A stretch of DNA of 34,683 bases from Atopobiaceae bacterium (GTDB lineage Bacteria; Actinomycetota; Coriobacteriia; Coriobacteriales; Atopobiaceae), in NCBI GenBank assembly GCA_017513965.1, contig JAFWMI010000122.1, forward strand, positions 1-34,683. The letters are read 5' to 3'. The notes beneath the pieces are model-generated. The model made no database searches, was not told the DNA's origin, and saw nothing but the letters and a program-made list of their open reading frames with translations. Positions within the stretch are counted from its first letter, which is position 1. Each line of letters starts with the position of its first letter. Positions 8,081-16,136 of the stretch are shown here, piece by piece. The translations under genes and the position numbers were made by a program.

Positions 8081-8157
8081 GGAAACCTCGTTTCTCGTCG
8101 TTGTACCCTGCATGAGCGTAGCACACTTGACCGCACGCGTTCGCGTTTTACCACGTC

Positions 8158-8185
8158 ACAACAATGGGAAACGCCGCAACCGGAC
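8158..8185 (+). repeat. 28-bp direct repeat, copy A
   Basis: This copy matches 9689-9716 in 27 of 28 positions in the same orientation; the common core is ATGGGAAACGCCGC followed by AACCGGAC. Weaker similarity (about half the bases by hand alignment without gaps) continues for some 36 bases downstream. The two copies flank the diguanylate cyclase gene. Downstream in this copy, CAACGA (8190-8195) can pair with TCGTTG at about 8219-8224. Confidence 0.85.
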
Positions 8186-8316
8186 CAGCAACGAGCATCA
8201 TGCACGTATGAACCATGGGTCGTTGGTACCCGACTATGTCATTTGATTCCCATGAATGGTGCTCGGCGGTCTGGCACACGTTGAGGTCGCGGAGTAGGCA
8301 CACGACCTCCCCGGGC

Positions 8317-9483
8317 CTACCTTCTGCGTCGACGGTCGCGGACAACGCCTTGGTAATACGCTGCCTTGGCACCATACATGACGAGGTCAGCCTCATGTAT
8401 GAGCGCCTCGGCGGAGGCTCCCTCGCAGTCCGCCGCCACTGCGTACCCCACCGAGAGCGTGATGCCCGACACAAGCTTTCCGTGCCATTGCGCGGTTTCT
8501 CGCTTCAAACGTTCCAGCATCTCCTCGGGCTTCCCACGGAGCAGGCATGCGAGCACCACGAACTCGTCCCCGCCGGTTCTGTAACAGCGGCCAGTGGTGC
8601 CAAAGGCTGCCTTCAGGCAATTTGCCGCACCTACGATCAGCTCATCACCCGCCTCGTGTCCCAATGTGTCATTCATCTGCTTAAGGCCGTTGATGTCTAC
8701 GGAGAAGGCGACGAGGTCGCTGGGCAGTGATCCTGCGGCGTTTAACTCGGCGAGCGCCTGCGTATAGGCACGGCGACTGAACATGCCGGTAAGGGCGTCC
8801 GTGTCTATCTGCTCGCGCTGAGTGTTGAGACGCTCGTCCATCTCGAGTGACGAGAATTCTGCATAGCGTATGAACATAAGAGACGCACCCATGGCCATGG
8901 CCACACACACTGCCTTAGGCCTCATGGGCAGCAGCGCTTGCATGGCGATGCCCGCCATGATGAAGAGCATCACGGCGCCAAGCGACAGGCGGTTCTGCCG
9001 GCTAAATGCCTTGCTGTAAAGGAACGACTCAACCGTCACCAACACGACGACTGCGACGCAGGCCGTGAGGTAGGCAGGATACAAGACCCCATGGCCATAG
9101 TGACCCTGATTGTTGACCACGACCATCCATCCGTTGAAGGCGGCGACAATTTGCAACAGGGCATTGAAGGCAAGCATGGAGATGAGCGCCTTGCGCCATC
9201 GGTTATGCAGGTGCATCTGCGCGACCAGCGTACCTCCCGCCATGGGCTTTACGATAAAGTCCACGCACTTGACCGCCGGCAACACCCATGAGGGCAAATC
9301 AGTCCGCCCGTCACACCACCCGCCGAGCCACTCAGTTACCGTGGTAAGCGCGATGAGCGCGTACGTGACATGGAGCAGTCGTTTGTCGCTACTGGACATG
9401 CGGTTGTTCTCCCAGACCATCACCGCGAGTGTCCCAAGCGACATGAGGCACAAGAGCGTAATGGCAGTGTAGTAGGTTAGCAA
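8317..9483 (-). CDS. seven-TM GGDEF diguanylate cyclase
   Basis: This membrane protein of about 388 residues makes cyclic di-GMP from GTP. The N-terminal 210 residues hold about seven hydrophobic segments, a 7-TM sensory-type module; the C-terminal part is a GGDEF domain beginning at DTDALTGMFSRR. The active-site motif is intact (YRTGGDEFVV). The inhibitory RxxD site five residues upstream is absent, so product inhibition by that route is not expected. The TTG at 9483 is chosen because GGGGAGG ends four bases before it; a TTG at 9507 has no ribosome site. There is no EAL or HD-GYP partner in the window. It stands alone between the two 28-bp repeats, which may mark a separately acquired cassette. 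Confidence 0.88.
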   Translation of the reverse strand: MLTYYTAITLLCLMSLGTLAVMVWENNRMSSSDKRLLHVTYALIALTTVTEWLGGWCDGRTDLPSWVLPAVKCVDFIVKPMAGGTLVAQMHLHNRWRKALISMLAFNALLQIVAAFNGWMVVVNNQGHYGHGVLYPAYLTACVAVVVLVTVESFLYSKAFSRQNRLSLGAVMLFIMAGIAMQALLPMRPKAVCVAMAMGASLMFIRYAEFSSLEMDERLNTQREQIDTDALTGMFSRRAYTQALAELNAAGSLPSDLVAFSVDINGLKQMNDTLGHEAGDELIVGAANCLKAAFGTTGRCYRTGGDEFVVLACLLRGKPEEMLERLKRETAQWHGKLVSGITLSVGYAVAADCEGASAEALIHEADLVMYGAKAAYYQGVVRDRRRRR

Positions 9484-9487
9484 GAAA

Positions 9488-9494
9488 CCTCCCC
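9488..9494 (-). promoter_or_regulatory. ribosome binding site that sets the diguanylate cyclase TTG start
   Basis: Read on the minus strand, GGGGAGG ends four bases before the TTG at 9483. The next upstream candidate start (TTG 9507) lacks any such site, so this one decides the N terminus. The same GGAGG-4-TTG arrangement is seen at pyrH. Confidence 0.65.
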
Positions 9495-9682
9495 AGCTCG
9501 GAAGCAACTAGAGCGAACGTTATACCACATGGGTATCCCAAATGCGGTGAGAGCCCAGTTGTTCTCATCCGTTTATAAGCAAAAGCAGATGCTCTGCACA
9601 AAAGGGGGTTCCATTCTGTCACATCGGCCGATCCACGCATCGTTGGCACGTAAACAGGTAAGACGCCTCATTGGGCAGCGCA

Positions 9683-9736
9683 ATATGAACAACCATGGGA
9701 AACGCCGCAACCGGACTTTCGTTGAGAATTGCGCGC
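9683..9736. repeat. 28-bp direct repeat copy B inside an inverted repeat
   Basis: The repeat core at 9689-9716 is the second copy of 8158-8185. Here it lies inside a longer hairpin: GCGCAAT just upstream (about 9679-9685) pairs with ATTGCGC (about 9728-9734), and inner CAAC with GTTG. It sits on the same strand as fbp, about 90 bases before its start, so it could be a leader RNA element. No known riboswitch consensus was recognised. Confidence 0.6.
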
Positions 9737-9804
9737 ATATGGACTATAGGCTTCTAGTATGCTTGCTATAACACACCAATATGGGTCTGTGAAGGGAGCG
9801 ACGC

Positions 9805-11694
9805 ATGGAAGGCAACCTCAAGTACTTGCGACTGCTGTCGCATGAGTTCCCCACGCGCCAAGCCGTGTACACCGAGATTATCAACCTGGAGGCAATCCTC
9901 AACCTCCCGTGCGCCACCGAGCACTTTATGAGCGACATCCACGGTGAGCTCGAGGCGTTTACGCACATTCTCAACAACTGCTCCGGCGTCATTCGCGAGA
10001 TCGTGAACAACCTCTATGCCAATGAGCTGGACGAGCGGGAGCGTGCCGAATTGTGCACGCTCATCTATTACCCCGACGAGAAGCTCGCGCAGCTCAGGAG
10101 CGAAGGCAAGCTCAGCACCCACTGGTACGACGCAACACTCAAGAACCTCTGCAACCTCGCACGGAGGCTCTCCGACAACTACACGCGCAGCTTCGTGCGC
10201 AAGCAGCTCTCCGAGGCGTATGGCTACATTATCGACGAGCTGTTGCACGTGAGCCTTGGCGCTGACTCCGCGCACCACTTCTACCACGAGCGCATTGTGG
10301 ATTCGATCATCGCCATAGGTGCGTCCGATGACTTTATCGAATCCATCACGCGGCTCATCAAGCGCCTCGCCGTTACACGCCTGCACGTGGTGGGAGACAT
10401 ATTCGACCGCGGTCCGCGACCCGACAGAATCCTGGACGAGCTCATCGCGTTCGACAACGTGGACATCCAGTGGGGCAACCACGACGCGGCATGGATGGGC
10501 GCCGCTGCTGGCAGCGAGGTATGCATAGCGCAGGTGGTGCGCACCTGCATCCACTACAACACGCTCGACGTGCTCGAGAGCTCCTATGGCGTCTCGCTTC
10601 GCGAGCTCGCGCTCTTTGCCGACTCCACCTACGAGCACGATCCGCACATTCATAGGCTCGAGAAGGCCATCAACGTCATCATGTTCAAGCTCATGGAGCA
10701 GACCATCCACCGGCACCCCAACTGGGGCATGGAAAGCCGCTGCCTCCTGGGCAACATCGACATCGACAAGGGCACGGTGCGCATAGACGGCAAGGACTGG
10801 GAGCTCATAACGCGCGACTTCCCCACGCTGGATCCCGCGCATCCCGCCGAGCTCTCTGAGGGAGAGCGCCACGTGATGAATCGCCTTGTGGATGCGTTTG
10901 CCGACTCGGACCGCCTGCACGACCACATTCAGTTCCTCTATGACCACGGGTCGCTCTACAAGGTGTGCAACGGACGCCTGCTCTTCCATGGCTGCATCCC
11001 CTTGGACGAGGACGGAAGCTTCTCGCGCGTTACGAGCGGCGGCCGCGTGCGTTCCGGCAAGGAATACCTCGACTACGTGGACAAGATCGCGAGGCAGGCG
11101 TGGACAACTGGCGACCAAAAGGCGCTGGACTGGATGTGGTACATGTGGTGCGGGTATCACTCCCCGCTGGCCGGCAGGACCATGAAGACGTTCGAGCGCG
11201 CGTATGTGGCAAACAAGGACGCCTGGAAGGAGCCTCAGGACCCCTACTTTGACCTCAGCCGCGACGAGAGGGTGGCGGAGCGCGTGCTCGCCGAGTTTGG
11301 CCTCACGGGCGACAACGTCCACATCGTGAACGGCCACACGCCCGTGCACGAGATTGACGGCGACACGCCCGTACGGGCGGGCGGCAAGCTGCTTGTGATT
11401 GACGGCGGTTTCTGCAGCGCGTATCACAAGACGACGGGCATCGCCGGCTACACGCTCATCGAGGACAAGTTCGGTTTGCGGCTCAAGGCGCATCGCCCGT
11501 TCCGAGGCGTCGACGCTGCGCTCGCAAAGAACAACGACATCGCCAGCGCCCACGAGGAGATTATCGAAGACCATCGCGATAAGCCCCTGCGCGTCCTCGA
11601 CACCGACGACGGCCTGAGCATCCTCGAACAGATCGAGGACCTCTCGGAGCTGCTCTCCGCGTATCGCGGGGGCATCTTGCCCGAGCACGGATGA
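9805..11694 (+). CDS. fbp: fructose-1,6-bisphosphatase, class III
   Basis: This 629-residue protein is the large class III fructose-1,6-bisphosphatase of Firmicutes and some Actinobacteria. It hydrolyses fructose 1,6-bisphosphate to fructose 6-phosphate in gluconeogenesis, opposing the phosphofructokinase encoded 4 kb away. Metallophosphoesterase motifs are in order: GDIFDRGPRPD near residue 197, WGNHDAAW near 223, and NGHTPVHE near 509 followed by VIDGGF. The length is close to that of B. subtilis Fbp. GAAGGGAG precedes the ATG by a normal distance. It is monocistronic, with an upstream region containing the direct repeat and a possible TATAAC -10. The hairpin at 11761-11786 follows. Confidence 0.95.
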   Translation: MEGNLKYLRLLSHEFPTRQAVYTEIINLEAILNLPCATEHFMSDIHGELEAFTHILNNCSGVIREIVNNLYANELDERERAELCTLIYYPDEKLAQLRSEGKLSTHWYDATLKNLCNLARRLSDNYTRSFVRKQLSEAYGYIIDELLHVSLGADSAHHFYHERIVDSIIAIGASDDFIESITRLIKRLAVTRLHVVGDIFDRGPRPDRILDELIAFDNVDIQWGNHDAAWMGAAAGSEVCIAQVVRTCIHYNTLDVLESSYGVSLRELALFADSTYEHDPHIHRLEKAINVIMFKLMEQTIHRHPNWGMESRCLLGNIDIDKGTVRIDGKDWELITRDFPTLDPAHPAELSEGERHVMNRLVDAFADSDRLHDHIQFLYDHGSLYKVCNGRLLFHGCIPLDEDGSFSRVTSGGRVRSGKEYLDYVDKIARQAWTTGDQKALDWMWYMWCGYHSPLAGRTMKTFERAYVANKDAWKEPQDPYFDLSRDERVAERVLAEFGLTGDNVHIVNGHTPVHEIDGDTPVRAGGKLLVIDGGFCSAYHKTTGIAGYTLIEDKFGLRLKAHRPFRGVDAALAKNNDIASAHEEIIEDHRDKPLRVLDTDDGLSILEQIEDLSELLSAYRGGILPEHG

Positions 11695-11760
11695 GCCGGC
11701 AGCAGCGAGCTACGGCGACAAGGCCTCGCCAGTGCGATAACGAACTGATGCAAACGACAC

Positions 11761-11786
11761 AGCCCTCGACCGTTATGCCGAGGGCT
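11761..11786. terminator. hairpin between fbp and the STT3 gene
   Basis: An 8-bp perfect stem (11761-11768 with 11779-11786) with a 10-base loop lies between convergent genes. T-runs are poor on both sides, so it may serve as a weak bidirectional terminator. Confidence 0.5.
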
Positions 11787-11858
11787 GGCCTCATACATTA
11801 GCCACCAGCTAACGTTGGCACAGACGGATTGCAGCGATAGACACTTGCACATATTGCC

Positions 11859-14045
11859 CTATGCGATGCGCCATACGCGCACATGCGAGACGCCATCGTC
11901 CTCGTCGAACACGCGAGCAAAGGCACCGTCCACCTTGCCATCGACGAGCAGTCGCCACATGGTCTCACCAGAGCGCCTTTGAAGCAGCTCTTTTCCCTCG
12001 TCACTGTCCTGTAGGGGCGTGCCGTCCCAAGCCTTGTTAAACGCCGTCGCCCTCGGCGGTGTGGCTTCGCCCGAGAAGTCCCAGTCCGCGTAGTACTCAT
12101 ACCAACCCAAACGTAGCAGCATCTCGTTCGAGAGCACCAGATACACCTCTTGGGATGCACGGGGGTGCACGAGTAACTCGACCTCACTTGCCTCATCCCG
12201 AGTGAGCCCGCACCTCTCCACGAGCAGCGAGCGTGTTTCGTCTTCCCCAAGCAAGAGCGCGTCGCATACGGCAGAAAACACCATGGATGCGTCCACGTGC
12301 CCCATAAGTCTGTCCACGGCACGATTGCCCGATGCCGAGAGCATGCGAAGCATGGCTACTGAAAACTGTGGGTCCTGTGCGACCAGAGCCTTGGCAAGAA
12401 GCATCGCGCGCGTGCCATTGAGCGTCCCGCCATCCCAGAGACAAGGATGCCCCGACTCGAACTCGTAGAAATACCCCATGTCCCACCACGTGACTACGAC
12501 TGCGTTCGCATCCAGCGCGTGATTACGTACCCACTGCATGGCATGGGCATGGGCATCGGATGCCGAAGGACGCGTGCGGGCGCTAATCGCATATGAGCCA
12601 AGCAGCGAGGGCGCTATTGCCATAGTGCAAACCACAGTGCAGAGGGCTCCCGCGAGCACGCGGCAAACGTGATCTTTCGGGTGTAGGTGCGCACGAATCA
12701 GTTGAGCGGCCCAGCCCACTCCTACGCCTGCAAGCACCCCAACAGGCACAGCCAGATGCTCGATGAACCGGATACCGCGCAGACTCAGGTAGCATCCTCC
12801 AACCAACTGAACACCAATCACACAAAGATAGATGCGACATGCATTCGGGTCTAGCGGTGTATTCGTTGCCTTTCGGTCGCGGGCACACGAGACAAGCGCC
12901 AACAAGCCCACGGCTGCGAACAGACAAACCACGACACCGCCCAAACCCTCCAAGATAGTTGCGTCACTCCTGAGCATATCGCCCACAAGCCACCGCAAGC
13001 CCACTTCGGGCGACAGGGCTGGCGCGCGCAGCTCCGAGACCGACGTGAACATGCTCGGCATGGCACTACTTGCGCCAAGGTCGACAGTGCCTGCTACGGC
13101 ACGTACGGCTTGGCTCACAAAGTGGGGGCCATACACGACAAAGCCTGCGACAACCGCTACAATCACACACAGCACCACCAGCGCAAGGTTAACACCAGAC
13201 GTTGTGACCGCGTCGATTGCACCAAGGCCTTTTGTACGCCGATTCCATGCTACGAGCAGTACATACAGCAGCGCTCCCACAAGCAGCATTGCCACGTAAA
13301 GGGCTACATTTTGTGGCGTCCAACAGAGACCATACGTCCAAGCGACAAACAGGAACCCTCCGAATAGCAGTGCCTTTTTGCGTAAGGTTTGTGCACGCAA
13401 AGCTTCGGTGAGCATCAGCACCAAAAGCACGTCCAAGAGCACGATAAGCGCATCCGTATCGTATCTTCCAAACACGCTACGAAGCACAAAGCCAGGCGCA
13501 CATGACACCAACACGCCCACCACTAAGCCGCATACTCCCCCGTTCACGCGCATGCCAAGCACGAAGCCGACGAGGGCAACCAAGGAAGACGCCAAGACGG
13601 GAATACAGAACTCCATCCGCTCAAGGCTCACACCGGCGTACGCATGCAAGACACCCCATGCGGCTTCCGTTAGCCACACGATTCCAGGTGGATATGCGGC
13701 ACTTCTACCTTCGGGCCAAAAGCTCTTGGTGTCCCATGAGGTTTGTCCATCCACAACGGTATCGCCAAACACGCCGCTTGTCATATGGTTTTGTACCAGG
13801 CGCACATGATAGTAGGAGTCCTGATCGGTGAAGTACGGCGTACCCGTGTCGGTGGTATACGCTGTGCGCTCCTTGTTGCTCGCGCCATAGGGTTCTGCAG
13901 AGGGAAGGCGTACGACCACCGATAAAAGTGCCGCCACACAAGCAGCAACACACAGACAAAAAACGAGCACGGCAGGGTGCTTTATCTTGCCTGCCATGCC
14001 CGTCGATAAGACCTGTTGCCCAGCGTCTCTCTTGGTTTCGTCCAC
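11859..14045 (-). CDS. STT3/PglB-type oligosaccharyltransferase family membrane protein
   Basis: This 728-residue polytopic protein belongs to the STT3/AglB/PglB (GT66) family. Such enzymes transfer a lipid-linked glycan to Asn in N-X-S/T sequons on the outer face of the membrane. The key motifs are all present: DQD at residues 74-76 in TDQDSYYH (first DxD region), YDTD at 195-198 (second metal site, as in PglB), SVSE at 335-338 as a likely SVSE/TIxE loop, and WWDMG at 520-524, the sequon-binding WWDxG signature. About a dozen hydrophobic segments lie before residue 490, then a C-terminal extracellular domain. The length resembles Campylobacter PglB. The GTG at 14045 is six bases after the upstream secreted-protein stop; ATG 13997 is an alternative. 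No glycan-assembly genes are in the window, so donor and targets are unknown. Confidence 0.88.
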   Translation of the reverse strand: MDETKRDAGQQVLSTGMAGKIKHPAVLVFCLCVAACVAALLSVVVRLPSAEPYGASNKERTAYTTDTGTPYFTDQDSYYHVRLVQNHMTSGVFGDTVVDGQTSWDTKSFWPEGRSAAYPPGIVWLTEAAWGVLHAYAGVSLERMEFCIPVLASSLVALVGFVLGMRVNGGVCGLVVGVLVSCAPGFVLRSVFGRYDTDALIVLLDVLLVLMLTEALRAQTLRKKALLFGGFLFVAWTYGLCWTPQNVALYVAMLLVGALLYVLLVAWNRRTKGLGAIDAVTTSGVNLALVVLCVIVAVVAGFVVYGPHFVSQAVRAVAGTVDLGASSAMPSMFTSVSELRAPALSPEVGLRWLVGDMLRSDATILEGLGGVVVCLFAAVGLLALVSCARDRKATNTPLDPNACRIYLCVIGVQLVGGCYLSLRGIRFIEHLAVPVGVLAGVGVGWAAQLIRAHLHPKDHVCRVLAGALCTVVCTMAIAPSLLGSYAISARTRPSASDAHAHAMQWVRNHALDANAVVVTWWDMGYFYEFESGHPCLWDGGTLNGTRAMLLAKALVAQDPQFSVAMLRMLSASGNRAVDRLMGHVDASMVFSAVCDALLLGEDETRSLLVERCGLTRDEASEVELLVHPRASQEVYLVLSNEMLLRLGWYEYYADWDFSGEATPPRATAFNKAWDGTPLQDSDEGKELLQRRSGETMWRLLVDGKVDGAFARVFDEDDGVSHVRVWRIA

Positions 14046-14051
14046 AGCTCG

Positions 14052-14810
14052 CTACTTCACCACAAGCTTGATGGTCCTGGTAGTAATTGTCTTTTTATAG
14101 TTGCTTGTTGCACCAGCGGTTATCTTGACCCTGAGTTTATACGTGCCCTTTTTGAGCCCGCGCGAAACAGACACCTTACCCTGACTGTTCACAGAAACAT
14201 ATTTAGCCGCTTTCTTCGACACAGTTACGCGTTTGAAGCTCTTCGAGGCGTTATCCTTTGTTATTGCAGAAATCCTGAACGTTTGTTTCCTCTTCTTGAG
14301 CTTGGAGGCATTCAACGTCTTGGATCTGGTCACCTTCGTAATGGTGTTGGGTGCCTTTGCTATGGTGAACCGGACGGTAATCTGGCCGCTGTATAAACCC
14401 TTGCCCGTAACGGTAACGATGCCTGAGCCAACGTTCTTGTTTACGCCATACGAAACGATATAATCGCGATCCTTTACGAGTCGCGTCGCGCCTGTAATGG
14501 TTGTCACGACCGGCAGCGGCTTTATCTGAGCGCCCGTATAAACCTGTTTGGCAATTGGCGACACCTTTGCGACAGAGGCAAGTTGCTTGGCTTGCGGTTT
14601 GTCGACGACCGACGTGCCATTGGAAGAAACCGAAAGCATGGGATTGGATTCTTGGGCCGATTGCAAGTAGACCGCACCCTCCGCAGAGCGCCGTACGTCT
14701 CCCTCGAGCATCGACAGCTCCTCATCGGCCGTCTGTGCCAGCGCCGTCATAGGCAGAACGCCAACGCTCAAAGCCGCAGCCATGAGTAGACACATCAACG
14801 TCTTCTTCAT
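14052..14810 (-). CDS. secreted Ig-like repeat protein cotranscribed with STT3
   Basis: This 252-residue protein has a signal peptide (Lys-Lys start, hydrophobic core, likely cleavage after ALA at residue 25). Residues 85-150 form a domain like the bacterial Ig-like surface repeats: YTG-A-IKP, a KDRDYIVSYGVNKNVG stretch, then GKGLYSG and a RFTI strand. Residues 160-252 form a second Lys-rich beta-type domain. It has no LPxTG or other anchor. Three N-X-S/T sequons occur (N64, N167, N187), which is not clearly above chance in a Ser/Thr-rich protein. GGGAGG precedes its ATG. The STT3 gene begins six bases after its stop, so it is the first gene of that operon and a candidate glycosylation substrate or partner; that is inference. 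Confidence 0.75.
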   Translation of the reverse strand: MKKTLMCLLMAAALSVGVLPMTALAQTADEELSMLEGDVRRSAEGAVYLQSAQESNPMLSVSSNGTSVVDKPQAKQLASVAKVSPIAKQVYTGAQIKPLPVVTTITGATRLVKDRDYIVSYGVNKNVGSGIVTVTGKGLYSGQITVRFTIAKAPNTITKVTRSKTLNASKLKKRKQTFRISAITKDNASKSFKRVTVSKKAAKYVSVNSQGKVSVSRGLKKGTYKLRVKITAGATSNYKKTITTRTIKLVVK

Positions 14811-15136
14811 TATTCCTCCCGATGTGAACTATACTGCGCGTTTTCTGAATAATAGTTTAAACACTGTGTGATACATCAAGAAAGAACAGGATTGAAACAA
14901 ACGACAGGATGTGAGAAGTTCTGCTCTGCACCACCTAGACGGACTTCGTTGAGGCACAGCCGGCAGTGGCCTGCGGCACCGAACCGATTGAAGCAAGACC
15001 GAACAACGCGTTGGCTCAGGCCACCGTAAGACACCTAACCTGCTTGATCCGCTGTATCCTCATGTGCAATGTCGGCCTACGAGTCCACACCTACGTGCTA
15101 CCCTACCGGTATGGGCAAACGGCAAGGGGTAGACAG
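14811..15136. other. 326-base divergent intergenic region
   Basis: This region separates the minus-strand secreted-protein operon from the plus-strand Cys-rich protein gene. It contains the GGGAGG ribosome site for the former and AAGGGG (15124-15129) for the latter. A minus-strand TATAGT about 25 bases from the ATG could be a -10, without a good -35. I see no gene, repeat or terminator in the remainder. Confidence 0.5.
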
Positions 15137-15778
15137 ATGAACAACGCACAGCAGAAGAAGATTGAGTTTCGGGGAACTGTGCGCGCTGTGCAGGTACGAT
15201 CCGACGTATGGAGGTACCGCCTTGACAATCGCACCCACTCCCACAAAGGCTATAACGTGTTCCTGGAGGGTGTCTCGGCAGGTGTCGAAGGGCGCTTCTC
15301 GGTCGCCGTATCCGAGAAGCAGCAACAGAAGCTTCACCTCCGTCTCGGCGATGAGCTCATGGGTACCGCATGGACGAAGCTCTATCCCAAGCGCGAGTAC
15401 GCCGATTACTACCGAGCGGGCGCGCTCAAGGTGGTCGCGCGAGGACCGGAGCCAGTCGAAGGCCCCCGACCGCCGTGGACCGGCGAGGTCGAGCCGCTCG
15501 CGACGTATGCGTATCGCCAGTGCAGGATGCTCGACACGCGCCGCTACAAGGGCAAGTGTTTCACGTGCAAGTGGGCAGCGATGGCAAACGCCATCATCGA
15601 ATATGACTTTGGGGTTTCTCAGCGACTTCGCTTCGAGAGCTTTTGCTACGGGCCCAAGTCGTGCCCGCTCTACACGATGGGCCGCCCGAGGGCAGTGCCA
15701 TACAAGGGGATGGGTAGCGTGTACGACGAGGGATGGCTTGATTCCGACATAACCGCGCACCGCGACTGGGACGAGTAG
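15137..15778 (+). CDS. conserved-looking Cys-rich protein, unknown function
   Basis: This 213-residue protein is predicted to be soluble and cytosolic. The first 90 residues look like a beta-rich domain beginning EFRGTVRAVQVR. The C-terminal half contains CRMLDTRRYKGKCFTCKW, then FCYGPKSCPLY: Cys pairs spaced CxxC and CxxxxxC, with a further Cys nearby, which could bind zinc or an iron-sulfur cluster. No catalytic motif was recognised. The ATG at 15137 with AAGGGG upstream is chosen; the frame is open further upstream but without a ribosome site, and the residues there look random. It stands alone between intergenic regions. I do not recognise the family with confidence and assign no function. 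Confidence 0.7.
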   Translation: MNNAQQKKIEFRGTVRAVQVRSDVWRYRLDNRTHSHKGYNVFLEGVSAGVEGRFSVAVSEKQQQKLHLRLGDELMGTAWTKLYPKREYADYYRAGALKVVARGPEPVEGPRPPWTGEVEPLATYAYRQCRMLDTRRYKGKCFTCKWAAMANAIIEYDFGVSQRLRFESFCYGPKSCPLYTMGRPRAVPYKGMGSVYDEGWLDSDITAHRDWDE

Positions 15779-15853
15779 CGCGACGCACGTTACGACGATA
15801 CGCCCAACCACCCAATTCTGCCGATGTCGCCCGCATCGTCTCAGCTAACGGTT

Positions 15854-15879
15854 GACTGGTTAGGTTCCTGCCACCAGTC
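15854..15879. repeat. short hairpin GACTGGT/ACCAGTC
   Basis: A 7-bp perfect stem with a 12-base loop lies just before the 30-bp repeat array. It has no T-run. It may be a terminator stem for the Cys-rich protein gene or an edge of a REP-like element; the sequence does not decide. Confidence 0.4.
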
Positions 15880-15893
15880 CTACGGGACAATTC

Positions 15894-15983
15894 ACCGAGA
15901 TTTTCATCGCTGAAGGTCCATTCGCTGGGTTTTTCATCGCCGAGGGTCCGTCCGCCAAGTTTTGCATCACCGAGGGTTTTTCG
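15894..15983. repeat. tandem array of three 30-bp units
   Basis: Three head-to-tail units (15894-15923, 15924-15953, 15954-15983) keep exact 30-base spacing: CATCGC at 15905 and 15935 and CATCAC at 15965, each followed by a CGAGGGT-like stretch. There are no spacers, so it is not a CRISPR. Read on the minus strand the units encode a 10-residue repeat (PSAMKNPANG type), but no supported start exists. Confidence 0.85.
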
Positions 15984-16020
15984 GACTCGGCAATGCAGAT
16001 TCCAGCGAAAAAACCCTCGG
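15970..16020. repeat. inverted copy closing the 30-bp array
   Basis: CCGAGGGTTTTTCG at 15970-15983 is matched by CGAAAAAACCCTCGG at 16006-16020, with one extra base, so the last unit can fold back on an inverted copy across a 22-base loop. The inverted copy is followed by CGAGCG and resembles the array unit. The stretch 15779-16102 otherwise holds no gene. Confidence 0.75.
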
Positions 16021-16097
16021 CGAGCGCAAAGCCAGCGGAACTGCCAACACCATCAGTTACACGTGGCCAAAGGGGGGTATGACATATCTCATTAAGC

Positions 16098-16126
16098 AAA
16101 AACAGGCCAGCACATATGCTGACCTG
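16098..16126 (-). terminator. terminator of the CAU tRNA
   Basis: On the minus strand a 10-bp stem with one mismatch (16117-16126 with 16103-16112) and a 4-base loop is followed by five T (16098-16102). It lies ten bases after the tRNA CCA end. Confidence 0.85.
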
Positions 16127-16136
16127 CTCGTTTGTC

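Larger units (their letters stand above)
9484..9804. other. 321-base intergenic region upstream of both cyclase and fbp
   Basis: This divergent upstream region holds the cyclase ribosome site, a minus-strand TATAAC (9519-9524) placed as a possible -10, repeat copy B (9689-9716), a nested inverted repeat around it, and a plus-strand TATAAC (9767-9772) as a possible fbp -10. No convincing -35 box accompanies either. I find no coding sequence: short open frames here have no ribosome site. Confidence 0.6.

Noticed and set aside
8158-8185. The direct repeat as a tRNA fragment or cyclic-di-GMP riboswitch
   Set aside because: No T-loop consensus is found on either strand, and the GEMM core (GCAAA tetraloop receptor pairs) does not fit. 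A covariance search would be decisive.
9766-11688. A 640-residue minus-strand open frame
   Set aside because: It is the mirror of fbp, which has clear metallophosphatase motifs.
15894-15983. Possible CRISPR array
   Set aside because: The units abut without spacers, are degenerate, and no cas genes are present.
15860-16099. A 79-residue minus-strand open frame with a 10-residue repeat over the 30-bp array
   Set aside because: Its only start is a TTG inside the terminator of the CAU tRNA, with no ribosome site. The repeat at DNA level explains the peptide periodicity.
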